A stretch of 64,000 nt of DNA from Pseudanabaena sp. SR411 (GCF_002251945.1 NZ_NDHW01000064.1:1-64000), one strand, 5' to 3'. Counted from the first letter of the stretch, positions 27,398 through 36,447 are shown. The notes: generated from the letters alone by a model not told the origin. Translations and numbers: made by a program.

Positions 27398-28042
27398 ATG
27401 ACGAATGTATTGCCTTTTGAACAACCTATCGATCCTGTAGATCCTGTAAATCCTGTAGATGCAGAAGAACTAGAGCCTGAAGAGTTTTTTGAGCTTGAAG
27501 AAAACTTTGAGGCTGAGCCACTGTCTTTATCCATGGAAGGGTTTGAGCAGCCAGAATTACCGATCGCCAATAACCTCAAGCAAAAAGTAGAGGCGGTTTT
27601 GTATCTCAAGGGACAACCGATGAACTTGGCGGCGATCGCTGAGGCTTTGGGGTGTGAGATTGAAGATGCAGAGATGGGACTGATTGACTTAATTACAGAA
27701 TATGCCCATCGAGACAGCGCTTTAGAAATTGTGGAAACCGATGTGGGCTTTTCGCTAAGACTGCGATCGGAGTTTGGGGATTTAGTCCATAAATTGATCC
27801 CTGTAGATTTGGGGCGTGGTGCTTTGCGGACTTTGGCAGCGATCGCTTTGAAAAAAAATATCGTGCAGTCAGAATTGATCGAGTTACGTGGGGCTGGAGC
27901 ATATCAGCACGTTCAGGAGTTAGTCGAGCAGGGATTTGTAAGAAAGAAAAGGCAAGCAGATGGAGGAAGATCGTCGGTTTTGCAAGTAACCACCAAGTTT
28001 CATCAATATTTTGAAATCGATGACTTAACTAAATTGATTTAG
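27398..28042 (+). CDS. scpB: Segregation and condensation protein B
   Basis: The 214-residue protein has an acidic Pro/Glu-rich N-terminal extension (about 50 residues). Two winged-helix domains follow: KQKVEAVLYLKGQPMNLAAIAEAL and LRTLAAIALKKNIVQSELIELRG..VQELVEQGFVRKKRQ. ScpB dimers bind ScpA and the Smc ATPase in chromosome condensation. The acidic extension is longer than in Firmicutes. The start ATG is 19 bases after a plausible -10 sequence, so the leader is short or absent. Confidence 0.88.
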   Translation: MTNVLPFEQPIDPVDPVNPVDAEELEPEEFFELEENFEAEPLSLSMEGFEQPELPIANNLKQKVEAVLYLKGQPMNLAAIAEALGCEIEDAEMGLIDLITEYAHRDSALEIVETDVGFSLRLRSEFGDLVHKLIPVDLGRGALRTLAAIALKKNIVQSELIELRGAGAYQHVQELVEQGFVRKKRQADGGRSSVLQVTTKFHQYFEIDDLTKLI

Positions 28043-28111
28043 TCGCATTTGATATTCACCTCGTCATTCTCATGTAATCTTGCCATAACTTAATTTATTG
28101 CGAGAAAAATC

Positions 28112-28774
28112 ATGGGTTATAACAAAGGTGATAATTATGAGCAAAATATTTTCGATTTATTGACTGCCAAGGGATTAATTGCCATTGGTTCAACTAGAGG
28201 TGGGGCGGGGAATGCAACGGATATAAAATTTCTGCACAATTTTCAGGAATACAATTTAGAGGTTAAGCTCGATCTTGAGGCTGATTATGGACAAAAAATG
28301 TTGCGCTGGAATGATGGGATTTGGAGTTGGTGTGTTGATGATGCTGTGACTTCGTTTTATACATCTGTTGGGGTTTTGGATATCGTTAATGCTAAAAAAT
28401 TCATTCCTAATCGATATTCTATTCCCAGAGATGAAATTACCATGCATCACAAAAAGCAAGATCAAAAGGCTTTTGAAGACAAAGTGGAAATTGATATTAA
28501 TAGTTTGTACGATTTTTATGGGGGTAAAGATTGTTACTATATTCAGATTGGTGGCTATGGATTTTATCATCTTAAACAAGATGTCCTCTCATTAGGTACA
28601 CCGCAATTTGATTGTAAAATGAATTTGAGATTGAGAGCTAAAACTATCCATAGCAGTCCAATTTATAAATATGGATTCTATGCAGTTTTAAAAGTAGATA
28701 AAAGGGAAAAGGTTAAAAAGTCTTGTTATGATCTCGAACAAAAAGATGGTCGTGAATTTCCACCAATTATATAA
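28112..28774 (+). CDS. Probable type II restriction endonuclease
   Basis: The 220-residue product is of a family I do not recognise. A nuclease core is suggested by Asp37 in GNATDIKF and Glu50-Val-Lys52 in NLEVKLD, with an N-terminal Glu10 (D-x12-E-x-K). It is followed by GQKMLRWN and aromatic-rich segments (GGKDCYYIQIGGYGFYHL). The convergent neighbour is a cytosine-5 DNA methyltransferase, making a restriction-modification pair the best explanation. HIP1 sites are absent from this gene, consistent with acquisition. The recognition sequence is unknown. Confidence 0.65.
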   Translation: MGYNKGDNYEQNIFDLLTAKGLIAIGSTRGGAGNATDIKFLHNFQEYNLEVKLDLEADYGQKMLRWNDGIWSWCVDDAVTSFYTSVGVLDIVNAKKFIPNRYSIPRDEITMHHKKQDQKAFEDKVEIDINSLYDFYGGKDCYYIQIGGYGFYHLKQDVLSLGTPQFDCKMNLRLRAKTIHSSPIYKYGFYAVLKVDKREKVKKSCYDLEQKDGREFPPII

Positions 28775-28801
28775 TTTTTAATTACGCTAAAGGAAGGAAT
28801 T

Positions 28802-28827
28802 TAGTAGCAATTCATGAATTGCTACTA
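28802..28827. repeat. 26-bp perfect palindrome between convergent R-M genes
   Basis: TAGTAGCAATTCA / TGAATTGCTACTA shares the CAATTCATGAATTG centre with the palindrome at 20922-20973. It lies between the 3' ends of the nuclease and methyltransferase genes. Confidence 0.75.
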
Positions 28828-28888
28828 TGGCGAAATAAAGGTTTTAAGATAGTTTTGTGTAAGCCATAATTTTGATATGTTATCCAAC

Positions 28889-30085
28889 TTAAAACAATGC
28901 AAGCTGATTAGATTGTTCCATTTGATTGTCTTTCTTGGCAGATCTGTTAAAAGCATTTTCTCTATAGGAAAATGCTTTAGCTCTAATTGATTGAATGTCT
29001 TCAATGGAGTTAGTTACTTCCATATCTTTTTTCATCGAATCTAACCTAAGAATGGACTCACCAAGAGCCTTAGCCAGAAGCGGTGGAACGGCATTGCCAA
29101 TTTGTCGCCACTGTTGGGTTACAGTACCACAGAAAAAATAATTAGCTGGGAAAGATTGAATTGCGGCGGCTTCTCTGGCTGTTAAATAACGATTTTCAAC
29201 TGGATGATAGTATGTGGTGCGACTAGTGTTAATTGTATTTGCACAATCGTAACGATCTAAACGATTTAATTTTGCTTCTCTAAATCGCTCTTCGTGAATA
29301 CTTGACCAATCAACATCAAACCACAAGCTTTCAGGTAAATACGCTAACTGATCTTTCTCATACCTGACGCTTTTACCTTCAGGTATATGACTAATTCTTT
29401 CTCTTTCTAAATCATTGGCTATTTGCGATCGCTTAATATCATGATTGAGGATTTCAGCATTTAATTCTAGTAAATTATCAAAAGCCCATCCAACAGTTCG
29501 AGGTAAAGGCAAATCTTGATGATCTTGCGCTGAATCTTTGAATATTTTGTCTGGATAAATATTTTTGACCCCAAATCGGTTGCCAAGAAAAATAGTCCGT
29601 CTTCTTTTTTCTGGTACACCATAATGATGTGCTGATAAAACCTTAACATCGATTGTATAACCTAAATCTGTAAAGCTTTTGATAATTGCTTTTAAGACAT
29701 TTTCATTCTTTTTTGATAATAGTCCTGTCACATTTTCAACAATGATGTAATCAGGTTCTAATGCTTCTACTATTCGCAGAAATTCAAGAAAAAGAAAGTT
29801 ACGTTCGTCTAGATGATCGTTTTGTCCAATTGTCGAAAAGCCTTGACAAGGTGGCCCGCCACAGATCAAGTCAACTTTTTGATGTTCGATTATTGCTTGA
29901 ATTTGTTGGTTAGATATCTCCCGAATATCACCAGCGATCGCCTGAGCTTGTGGATGATTATGCTGAAAAGTTTCAATAGCAGCGCGATCGTGGTCAATTC
30001 CTAGCAAGCAAGTCCAGCCAGCCATTTCTAACCCGCAAGACATTCCACCTGCACCAGAGAATAAATCGATAAATGTTTTTTTCAT
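28889..30085 (-). CDS. DNA cytosine-5 methyltransferase
   Basis: The 398-residue protein has all the main motifs: SAM-binding FSGAGG (9-14), the catalytic GGPPCQGFS (Cys80), ENV (117-119), and near the C-terminus QQWRQIGNAVPPLLAKALGE. The target-recognition region lies between about 200 and 300. It is full length, with a basic tail after motif X. Paired with the convergent nuclease gene it would protect the host site. The target sequence cannot be read from the protein. Confidence 0.93.
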   Translation of the reverse strand: MKKTFIDLFSGAGGMSCGLEMAGWTCLLGIDHDRAAIETFQHNHPQAQAIAGDIREISNQQIQAIIEHQKVDLICGGPPCQGFSTIGQNDHLDERNFLFLEFLRIVEALEPDYIIVENVTGLLSKKNENVLKAIIKSFTDLGYTIDVKVLSAHHYGVPEKRRRTIFLGNRFGVKNIYPDKIFKDSAQDHQDLPLPRTVGWAFDNLLELNAEILNHDIKRSQIANDLERERISHIPEGKSVRYEKDQLAYLPESLWFDVDWSSIHEERFREAKLNRLDRYDCANTINTSRTTYYHPVENRYLTAREAAAIQSFPANYFFCGTVTQQWRQIGNAVPPLLAKALGESILRLDSMKKDMEVTNSIEDIQSIRAKAFSYRENAFNRSAKKDNQMEQSNQLALF

Positions 30086-30175
30086 TCTTGTATTAAAATA
30101 GCTAATTAGCCAATTGTCAAATTATGCACTTAGCTATGTTAGGATAACAACAATCCATTTATTGCTAAGTTAAAA

Positions 30176-30388
30176 ATGGCGCAAACACAGAGAAAGCCTG
30201 TATATGTTCTGCCAGAACATCACGATATTCTAAGACGCATTGCCTATGAGCAGCGTTGTAATCTATCGGATGTCTTGGATGCTGTGCTAGAAAATGCTGA
30301 TTGGGAAGTAATTGAAAGCAATGCTAGGAATAAGCCTTTGCAAAGAGCTAATGAAAGAGGTAGTTCCTATACTATTGTCAAAAGATAA
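30176..30388 (+). CDS. Small antitoxin-like protein
   Basis: The 70-residue product MAQTQRKPVYVLPEHHDILR.. has a strand-helix-helix pattern (KPVYVLPEHHDILRRIAYEQ, NLSDVLDAVLENADWE) similar to ribbon-helix-helix proteins. It ends three bases before the nucleotidyltransferase gene and so is co-transcribed and probably coupled. It may regulate or neutralise the downstream protein, but no specific family was recognised. Confidence 0.6.
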   Translation: MAQTQRKPVYVLPEHHDILRRIAYEQRCNLSDVLDAVLENADWEVIESNARNKPLQRANERGSSYTIVKR

Positions 30389-30391
30389 ATT

Positions 30392-31489
30392 ATGAAAAGA
30401 CTAGAAGTTGAAACAAGAACAATTTTACTAGCTTTGACAGGATCTAGGCTATATAGGGTTCACAATGAGAATAGCGACTATGACTACAAAGGAATCTGCA
30501 TTCCCACGCTGCCTTATTTTATTGGCACACAGAACTTTGAGCAATTAGATAGTTTCTCTGACCCAAATTGTCTGTATTCAGCTTTGACCGATACCGATAG
30601 TAATATCTACAACATCAAAAAGTTTTGTCATTTGGCAACACTGAACAATCCCAATATTCTTGAATTGTTATGGATAGATAGAAGTGACTATCTAGTTCTA
30701 ACCAGATTTGGCGAAGCTTTGATTGAAATCCGTGATGCTTTTTTAAGCCAAAAAGTTTTCTACAGCTATTCTGGCTATGCTCACGCCCAAATTAAAAAGG
30801 TTCAGACGCACAGAAAATGGTTGTTGAGGTATAAGGAAGACCCAGATTTTTTCTCGTTGCCACCAAATCCCAAAGACTATGGACTAGAAGAAAATCCCTT
30901 ACGCAAAGAACAATTAAATGCTTTTCTTGAGTTTCTCTATATTTTAATTAAGGATGCTAGCCAATACAGCGAAGTGGCTACCGAATTGCTAACCCATGTT
31001 GATTACAAGGGTTTACTCAAGCAATATCCATTAGCTGAAGAATTGCTTCCCGCAGTGCAGTACTACACGAGGTCAACCAATGAATTTATTACCTTGCTGC
31101 ACAATACTCAAACCTATCGACAAGCACTGCAAGAATACGAAGCTTTTCAGTCATGGCGCAAAAATCGTAATTCCAAACGTGCAGAGATCGAGGAGAAGGT
31201 GGGATATGACAGCAAACATTCTGGGCATTGCTATCGCCTACTCAAATCTGGAATTGAGATTTTGAATGGTGAGGGTGTAATTCCTAACCGAGAAATAACA
31301 GGTGATGCTCAATTTATCCGTCAAATCCGCAATGGCGAAGTACCCTATGACACCCTTATCGCTGAGGTCGCTAAGTTAGAACAGGAAATGGAATCAGCGA
31401 TGAAAAATACCAAACTCCCTAAATATCCCGACCAAAAGCTGATCGAAGAAAAGCAGATTGAGATTATTAAGGAGTATCTTAATTTTTAA
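30392..31489 (+). CDS. Nucleotidyltransferase-fold protein (YcgL/COG3541 type)
   Basis: The 365-residue protein has an N-terminal polymerase-beta fold: LALTGSRLYRVHNENSDYDYKGI contains the GS motif and the Asp pair of the active site. The remainder is helical (NPNILELLWID, KVGYDSKHSGHCYRLLKSG, NREITGD) and matches the predicted nucleotidyltransferases of the YcgL type, whose substrates are unknown. It follows the small antitoxin-like gene and adjoins the restriction-modification pair. Confidence 0.8.
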   Translation: MKRLEVETRTILLALTGSRLYRVHNENSDYDYKGICIPTLPYFIGTQNFEQLDSFSDPNCLYSALTDTDSNIYNIKKFCHLATLNNPNILELLWIDRSDYLVLTRFGEALIEIRDAFLSQKVFYSYSGYAHAQIKKVQTHRKWLLRYKEDPDFFSLPPNPKDYGLEENPLRKEQLNAFLEFLYILIKDASQYSEVATELLTHVDYKGLLKQYPLAEELLPAVQYYTRSTNEFITLLHNTQTYRQALQEYEAFQSWRKNRNSKRAEIEEKVGYDSKHSGHCYRLLKSGIEILNGEGVIPNREITGDAQFIRQIRNGEVPYDTLIAEVAKLEQEMESAMKNTKLPKYPDQKLIEEKQIEIIKEYLNF

Positions 31490-31497
31490 CTACTCCG

Positions 31498-31527
31498 TTT
31501 GGTGGCGTGGCGAAGCCGCGCCACCAA
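31498..31527. repeat. Stem-loop after the nucleotidyltransferase gene
   Basis: TTTGGTGGCG..GGCGAAGCC..CGCCACCAAA is near-perfect with one bulge. It may terminate the upstream transcript. Confidence 0.65.
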
Positions 31528-31702
31528 AAATCGTTTCCTTACTTTACGGCACAGTCCAAAGTTGTGGGAATTAAACGTAGGATGGTTTAGCGATCGCGTA
31601 ACCAATCATTGTTGACTAATTGCTGGCTACTAATTGATGCGTTACGTTGCACTAACGCATTCTACAAGAAACAATTAAAGGAATTTTATAAGGAATTTTA
31701 TT

Positions 31703-33091
31703 TTGAGCATATTAATTAGACAAAGCACGATTATTCTGCCCGATCGCCAAACCTTAATTGGCGATGTCTATATTCAACATGGCAAGATTGCAGCGATCGC
31801 ATCTTCCCTCGATCCCACTGAGCTAAGTGCTGATGATCTGCCTTTAGAAATCATCGAAGCCCAAGGATTGACATTAATGGCGGGCGTGATTGATCCGCAA
31901 GTACATTTTCGGGAGCCGGGGTTAGAGCATAAAGAGGATTTGCGATCGGCTAGTCATGCTTGCGCGAAGGGTGGTGTAACTAGCTTTTTAGAAATGCCCA
32001 ATACGCGACCACTCACAATTACCCAAGCGGCGTTGGATGACAAACTTAGTCGAGCGGCTAGCAAATGCGTAGTTAATTACGGCTTTTTTATTGGGGCGAC
32101 AGGTGAAGTTTTACCAGACTTGCTTACGGCAAATCCTACCTGTGGCATCAAAATATTTATGGGATCGATGCATGGTGATTTGTTGATCGATCAAGAGGAT
32201 CTGTTAGATAAGATTTTCTCGCAAGGCGATCGCCTCATAGCGGTTCATGCCGAAGATCAAGCCAGAATTGCCCAACGTCGTAAAGAATTTGCAGGTAGTA
32301 AAGAACCTGCGCTGCACTCGATTATTCAAGACAATCAAGCTGCGCTCAATGCCACACAACTTGCGGTCAAGCTTTCTAAAAAATATCAGAGACGTTTGCA
32401 TATCTTGCATATGTCCACAGGCGAAGAGGCAGAATTTTTGCGTCAAGAAAAACCTGCATGGGTGACAGCCGAAGTGACACCGCAGCATTTGCTAATGAAT
32501 ATTGGGGCTTACGAGAAAATTGGCTCTCTAGCGCAAATGAATCCACCCTTGCGATCGCCCCGCGATCAAGAAATATTGTGGCAAGCCCTGTTAGATGGCG
32601 TAATCGACTTTATCGCCACTGATCATGCGCCGCATACCTTAGCGGAAAAAGGACTAGCCGCCAGTGAAGATCATCAAGCCAACCAGTCGGAAAAATCCTC
32701 TAAGGAGACTGTATTGCTAGAGCCAGCTAATGTGCCATCAGGAATGCCAGGTGTGGAGACTTCTTTAGCGCTGATGTTGACGGAAGCAATGAAAGGACGT
32801 TGTACTGTGCATCAGGTCAGTGAATGGATGAGCAAAAATGTGGCTATAGGGTACAAAATCGCCAACAAAGGAGAGATTCGGATTGGTTGGGATGCTGATT
32901 TAGTATTAGTAGATCTTCTTAACTATAAACCTGTAAGAAATGAAGAGTTGTTGACTAAATGTGGCTGGAGTTCCTTCGCTGGATGGGAACTCACAGGCTG
33001 GGCAGTGACTACGATTGTCGGTGGTCAGGTCGTGTACGCTAATGGCAAGGTTAATCCTGATGCGCGTGGTCAAGCATTGCAGTTTGGTTAG
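31703..33091 (+). CDS. pyrC: Dihydroorotase
   Basis: The 462-residue amidohydrolase of pyrimidine synthesis uses TTG 31703 as start, with AAGGA about 8 bases before. The metal-site region reads IDPQVHFREPG, where the usual DPHVHFREPG has a second His; the first ligand is therefore Gln. ILHMST and FIATDHAPHTLAEKG carry later His and Asp ligands, and the substrate Asn is in EMPNTRP. A roughly 25-residue insertion (DHQANQSEKSSKETVLLE) follows the last metal motif. Activity is likely, but the Gln should be checked. Confidence 0.88.
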   Translation: MSILIRQSTIILPDRQTLIGDVYIQHGKIAAIASSLDPTELSADDLPLEIIEAQGLTLMAGVIDPQVHFREPGLEHKEDLRSASHACAKGGVTSFLEMPNTRPLTITQAALDDKLSRAASKCVVNYGFFIGATGEVLPDLLTANPTCGIKIFMGSMHGDLLIDQEDLLDKIFSQGDRLIAVHAEDQARIAQRRKEFAGSKEPALHSIIQDNQAALNATQLAVKLSKKYQRRLHILHMSTGEEAEFLRQEKPAWVTAEVTPQHLLMNIGAYEKIGSLAQMNPPLRSPRDQEILWQALLDGVIDFIATDHAPHTLAEKGLAASEDHQANQSEKSSKETVLLEPANVPSGMPGVETSLALMLTEAMKGRCTVHQVSEWMSKNVAIGYKIANKGEIRIGWDADLVLVDLLNYKPVRNEELLTKCGWSSFAGWELTGWAVTTIVGGQVVYANGKVNPDARGQALQFG

Positions 33092-33222
33092 GAATGAGGC
33101 GGCGCTCTGCACCGCCTCATTCCCAAACCCAACTAATTGAGTGGCGGCGCTCCGCGCCGCCACTCAATTAGTTGGGTTTGGCGACAGCTATACAACACAA
33201 AATGGCTACGCCATTTTGTGTT
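33091..33222. repeat. Three tandem stem-loops after pyrC
   Basis: 33091-33123 (GAATGAGGCGGC..), 33124-33180 (27-bp perfect stem around TCC) and 33194-33222 (AACACAAAATGGC-TAC-GCCATTTTGTGTT) follow one another. They represent three different hairpin families found elsewhere in the window. Confidence 0.8.
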
Positions 33223-33293
33223 TTGGTATTAGCTTGTAAGGCGACAGCTATAACTGCTATAAACTATCTGGGTTTGCTTTAGGGCGCAACATT

Positions 33294-34019
33294 ATGTTTC
33301 TTCTGCGAAAAATATCGATCAGGCTATCGGTTTTATTACTATCAGCGATCGCCACGGGATTATTTACCGCCTGTGGCAACTCTGGTAATGGTAATAATTT
33401 TTCCATGCCTGCGAACGATACCACCAAAGTTTCCCCGACACCTACGCCTACAAATACTGCAACTGCAACTCCTGCACCAACTAGCGTCCCTACATCAAGT
33501 CCTAAACCTGCGATCACTCCCAGCAATTTACCCGAACTAGAAATAAAAGAACTTGAACCTTACAAACATCGTTCGGGAATTGTGGAAATGGATGTACCGA
33601 AGGGCTGGAAGTTGATTGATAAAAGTCAAACAGGTGAATTACTGGTAACTTGGAATGAACAAGCGGGACGAGCCACAATTTCCACTAATATTTTTGTACC
33701 GCCGAGCGAAATTCCTGAAAATCGACTGAGTGATGTTTTTGCAGTAATGATTAAGGGCATGTATGGCAATCAGACTGATTTTGAGATGCGATCGCCTGTG
33801 GTTGAGTCAACAGGAAATATCGTGATTGAATGGACATCGACGTTAACAATGGGCAATCAGAAAATTAAGTTTTTAGCTAACAGTAAATTGCAGCGTCGTA
33901 ATAACAAGTTAGTGATTTTAACTTTTGGAGCGATCGAGCCAAAGTTTGCACAGTTAAAAGATTACTTCTTTAAGATCTCAAATAATCAAGTTATAAATGC
34001 AGAACTAGCAATCCCATAG
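33294..34019 (+). CDS. Putative lipoprotein with Pro/Thr-rich linker
   Basis: The 241-residue product has a signal peptide (LSVLLLSAIATGLFTACGN) ending in a lipobox-like Cys27. A Ser/Thr/Pro-rich linker of about 45 residues (PTPTPTNTATATPAPT) follows, then a globular C-terminal domain (GIVEMDVPKGWKLIDKSQTG.., PSEIPENRLSDVF) of unknown function. It is probably anchored in the periplasmic face of the inner membrane. The linker strength suggests an exposed binding domain. It is transcribed alone. Confidence 0.7.
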   Translation: MFLLRKISIRLSVLLLSAIATGLFTACGNSGNGNNFSMPANDTTKVSPTPTPTNTATATPAPTSVPTSSPKPAITPSNLPELEIKELEPYKHRSGIVEMDVPKGWKLIDKSQTGELLVTWNEQAGRATISTNIFVPPSEIPENRLSDVFAVMIKGMYGNQTDFEMRSPVVESTGNIVIEWTSTLTMGNQKIKFLANSKLQRRNNKLVILTFGAIEPKFAQLKDYFFKISNNQVINAELAIP

Positions 34020-34022
34020 TTC

Positions 34023-34071
34023 TCAATAGTTTGTAGGCGCGCCCCAAAGGGGCGCGCCTACAAACTATTGA
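34023..34071. repeat. Stem-loop overlapping the PhzF gene leader
   Basis: TCAATAGTTTGTAGGCGCGCCCC pairs with GGGGCGCGCCTACAAACTATTGA around AAA. It lies 12 bases before the ATG of the PhzF-like gene and could affect its translation. Confidence 0.75.
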
Positions 34072-34082
34072 GGATTCACTAT

Positions 34083-34904
34083 ATGCAACTTGCGATCGCT
34101 ATTATTGACGCATTTACTAATCAACCATTTCGCGGTAACCCTGCGGCAACAATCTTAGTTGACCAATTTCCAGCAGATGTCCAAATGCAGCAAATTGCTG
34201 CTGAAATGAATCTCTCAGAAACTGCCTTTGTCAAACCTTTAGAGCAAAATTCTTCTCAGAATTACTTTCAATTGCGATGGTTTACCCCAAAGCAAGAAGT
34301 CCCGCTCTGTGGTCATGCCACCCTTGCGATCGCCCATTATTTGCGCGAATTATCGGTAATTAATACCAATGAGCCACTTATTTTCTCTACTCTAAGCGGC
34401 GACTTAAACATTAGCTTTGAAGATCATTTAATCGTGATGGATTTTCCTGCGATTTTTTATAAAAACTGCTCAGAGCGATCGCAACAGGTATTAGCAGAAA
34501 TGTTCGGCGAACAACCCTATCAAGTTCTTGGACAGGCTGAAGATTACTTAACGGTTTTACTAGAGTCGGAATCCGTAGTTCAAAATCTTCAACCACAACT
34601 TGATCTCATTGCCGAATTAGATGGGTTTGGATTTATTATTACGGCGATCGCTGATCCCGAAAGTTCCAATGATTTTGTGTCGAGATTTTTTGCGCCAAAG
34701 GCAGGAATTCCTGAAGATCCTGTAACTGGCTCAGCCCATTGCAGTCTGACTCTCTATTGGGCAAACCGTCTCGGTAAAAGTAATCTCAAAGCCAAACAGC
34801 TATCAGCACGTACTGGTGAACTTCAAGTATGCGATCGCGGTAATAGGGTTTTACTAAAGGGTGAAGCCATAACCTTTTTGCGTGGTCAGATCACATTTGC
34901 TTAA
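34083..34904 (+). CDS. PhzF-family isomerase
   Basis: From MQLAIAIIDAFTNQPFRGNP (ATG 34083) the product has 273 residues; a TTG start at 34068 lies in the preceding hairpin and is unlikely. The catalytic Glu is in MNLSETAFV, followed by LRWFTPKQEVPLCGHATLA and the second half motif AGIPEDPVTGSAHCSL. These are the PhzF/YddE two-domain signatures. PhzF isomerises an anthranilate derivative in phenazine synthesis, but most bacterial members, including this one with no phenazine genes nearby, have unknown substrates. Confidence 0.92.
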   Translation: MQLAIAIIDAFTNQPFRGNPAATILVDQFPADVQMQQIAAEMNLSETAFVKPLEQNSSQNYFQLRWFTPKQEVPLCGHATLAIAHYLRELSVINTNEPLIFSTLSGDLNISFEDHLIVMDFPAIFYKNCSERSQQVLAEMFGEQPYQVLGQAEDYLTVLLESESVVQNLQPQLDLIAELDGFGFIITAIADPESSNDFVSRFFAPKAGIPEDPVTGSAHCSLTLYWANRLGKSNLKAKQLSARTGELQVCDRGNRVLLKGEAITFLRGQITFA

Positions 34905-35134
34905 TTAAACGCTTCTGAAAAATACCACCATAGTGAAGTGCAATCGCCCTCATCAACAATAATCGAGAGCATTCCTAAATCTAAGTCACGACGACATGCA
35001 GCGATCGCTTCCTGTTGATTGGCATGACTATCAATCGGTAAAAACGTTTTGCCTAAATAACAAATTCCTTTCTCACGTCCCCATGGAGTTGAGAAATTAG
35101 TCGCTTTAATTTCAGATGATGACAAGATAATCAT
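34901..35134 (-). CDS. Small conserved hypothetical protein
   Basis: The 77-residue product MIILSSSEIKATNFSTPWGR.. includes GICYLGKTFLP, QEAIAACRRDLDLG and ends WWYFSEAFN. No family is recognised. It overlaps the 3' end of the PhzF gene on the opposite strand by four bases. The length, the sequence complexity and the absence of a conflicting frame on the other strand support it as real. Confidence 0.5.
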   Translation of the reverse strand: MIILSSSEIKATNFSTPWGREKGICYLGKTFLPIDSHANQQEAIAACRRDLDLGMLSIIVDEGDCTSLWWYFSEAFN

Positions 35135-35284
35135 AACTAGTTAACATAGGACGTTCTTCATATTTCCTATATTCAACTAATTAGCTCTGATAGTCTGTGA
35201 TGACTATCTGGACTTACATGTGACAGTTTTCATTGTTTAGGTGTGACCACCAGCCGTTATTTGCGTGACTGAAATCACAAAACT

Positions 35285-35337
35285 ACAAGAGAGCCTTTGA
35301 AAGTGTTGCTTCGCAACACTTTCAAAGGCTCTCTTGT
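35285..35337. repeat. 25-bp stem-loop between the small gene and kinase gene
   Basis: ACAAGAGAGCCTTTGAAAGTGTTGC pairs with 35313-35337 around TTC. The interior (GAAAGYGTTGC/GCAAC) resembles the TTACAGC-family stem, without its outer ends. Confidence 0.75.
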
Positions 35338-35346
35338 GGTTTTCTT

Positions 35347-36447
35347 TTATTTGCGATTGCTTAAAGGTATAAAAGCTTTTACTACAGTTAGCTCATAGGG
35401 AATGCTTTCAATTTCCAATCTACCACCATGCAGATCAAGCAATCGCTTAGCGATCGCCAAGCCCAGCCCAGTCCCCTGCTGAATATAGAGTTTTTTCTCA
35501 AATTTGATATATGCACCAAAATTTGCAATCTGCTCTGGTTCAATCCCCTGACCGTGATCAGTTACACTCAAACAAAATTCTTTGTCATCATAACTTCCTG
35601 AAACATTTACATCAGTTCCTTCAGGAGAAAACTTGAACCCATTATCAACAAGTTCCTTAACAATTACATTTAAGTAAGAGTCTGAGATTTGAATACTGGC
35701 ATCTTTAATATCAACATGCAAATCAGAATTACGACCATAGTTCTCGGCAATCTTTTTGGCGCAGCTAGAAATCTCAATGTCAACAAAAGTTGCTTTACTA
35801 TTGCGGATTTGGTTCAGCCATTCCGTATTGTTCTCCGTTGATTCTAACTCGGCATACATCAGAAATTTTTTGACCATTTCATGCATATCCCGCCCCGCTT
35901 TCCGAATCCGCTTACCAATATCTGGCACTTCATGGGCTTGCATCGCATGATAATTTTTGACCAAAATATCTGCCAAACCCATGACTTCGATCGCAGGGAA
36001 CAATAACTGGTGAGGTAGTGATTTAGAGATATTGCCACGCAAGTTAGCTAACTCTTGTCTGTAATAACTATTAATTATTTCTTGTTTCTTAAACTGAGCA
36101 TTGATTGCCCCCAATAGTTCATCTCTCGTAAAAGGTTTAGTCAAATAGTCATCTGATCCCAATTCCATGCCCTGACGAAAATCATTCTTGTCAGACTTGG
36201 CACTGAGAAATATAAAAGGGATTGTCGTTGTCGCAGGGTTATTACGGAGAGCAGCAATAACTCCATATCCATCAATTTCAGGCATCATAATATCGCAGAT
36301 AATCAAGCTGGGAATATGTTGCTGAGCCATCTCTAAACCAGCACGTCCATTGTCGGCACTGATCACCAGATAGCCTTCGGCTTGCAGCATTCTAGAGGTA
36401 TTTAGCAAGACATTTGGATTATCTTCGATGAGGAGAATTTTTTTCAT
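35347..36447 (-). CDS. Receiver-histidine kinase hybrid protein
   Basis: The 366-residue protein has an N-terminal receiver domain (KKILLIEDNPN; phosphoacceptor in LIICDIMMPEIDGYG; Lys in YLTKPF) followed by a linker, a poorly conserved dimerisation helix (KSLPHQLLFPAIEVMG, with a possible phospho-His) and a clear HATPase (KELVDNGFKFSPEG, VTDHGQGI, QGTGLGLAIAKRLLDLHGG). There is no membrane segment. Receiver-first hybrids of this form are common in cyanobacteria and often serve as relay or phosphatase proteins. The next kinase gene (36788-38068) has the same order, so the pair may form one pathway; inference. Confidence 0.85.
   Translation of the reverse strand: MKKILLIEDNPNVLLNTSRMLQAEGYLVISADNGRAGLEMAQQHIPSLIICDIMMPEIDGYGVIAALRNNPATTTIPFIFLSAKSDKNDFRQGMELGSDDYLTKPFTRDELLGAINAQFKKQEIINSYYRQELANLRGNISKSLPHQLLFPAIEVMGLADILVKNYHAMQAHEVPDIGKRIRKAGRDMHEMVKKFLMYAELESTENNTEWLNQIRNSKATFVDIEISSCAKKIAENYGRNSDLHVDIKDASIQISDSYLNVIVKELVDNGFKFSPEGTDVNVSGSYDDKEFCLSVTDHGQGIEPEQIANFGAYIKFEKKLYIQQGTGLGLAIAKRLLDLHGGRLEIESIPYELTVVKAFIPLSNRK

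Noticed and set aside
33091-33222. Possible CRISPR array from closely spaced repeats
   Set aside because: The repeats are single hairpins from different families, not equal-length direct repeats with spacers.
34068-34082. TTG start for the PhzF gene
   Set aside because: It lies in a stem-loop, adds residues not seen in relatives, and the ATG at 34083 gives the standard N-terminus.
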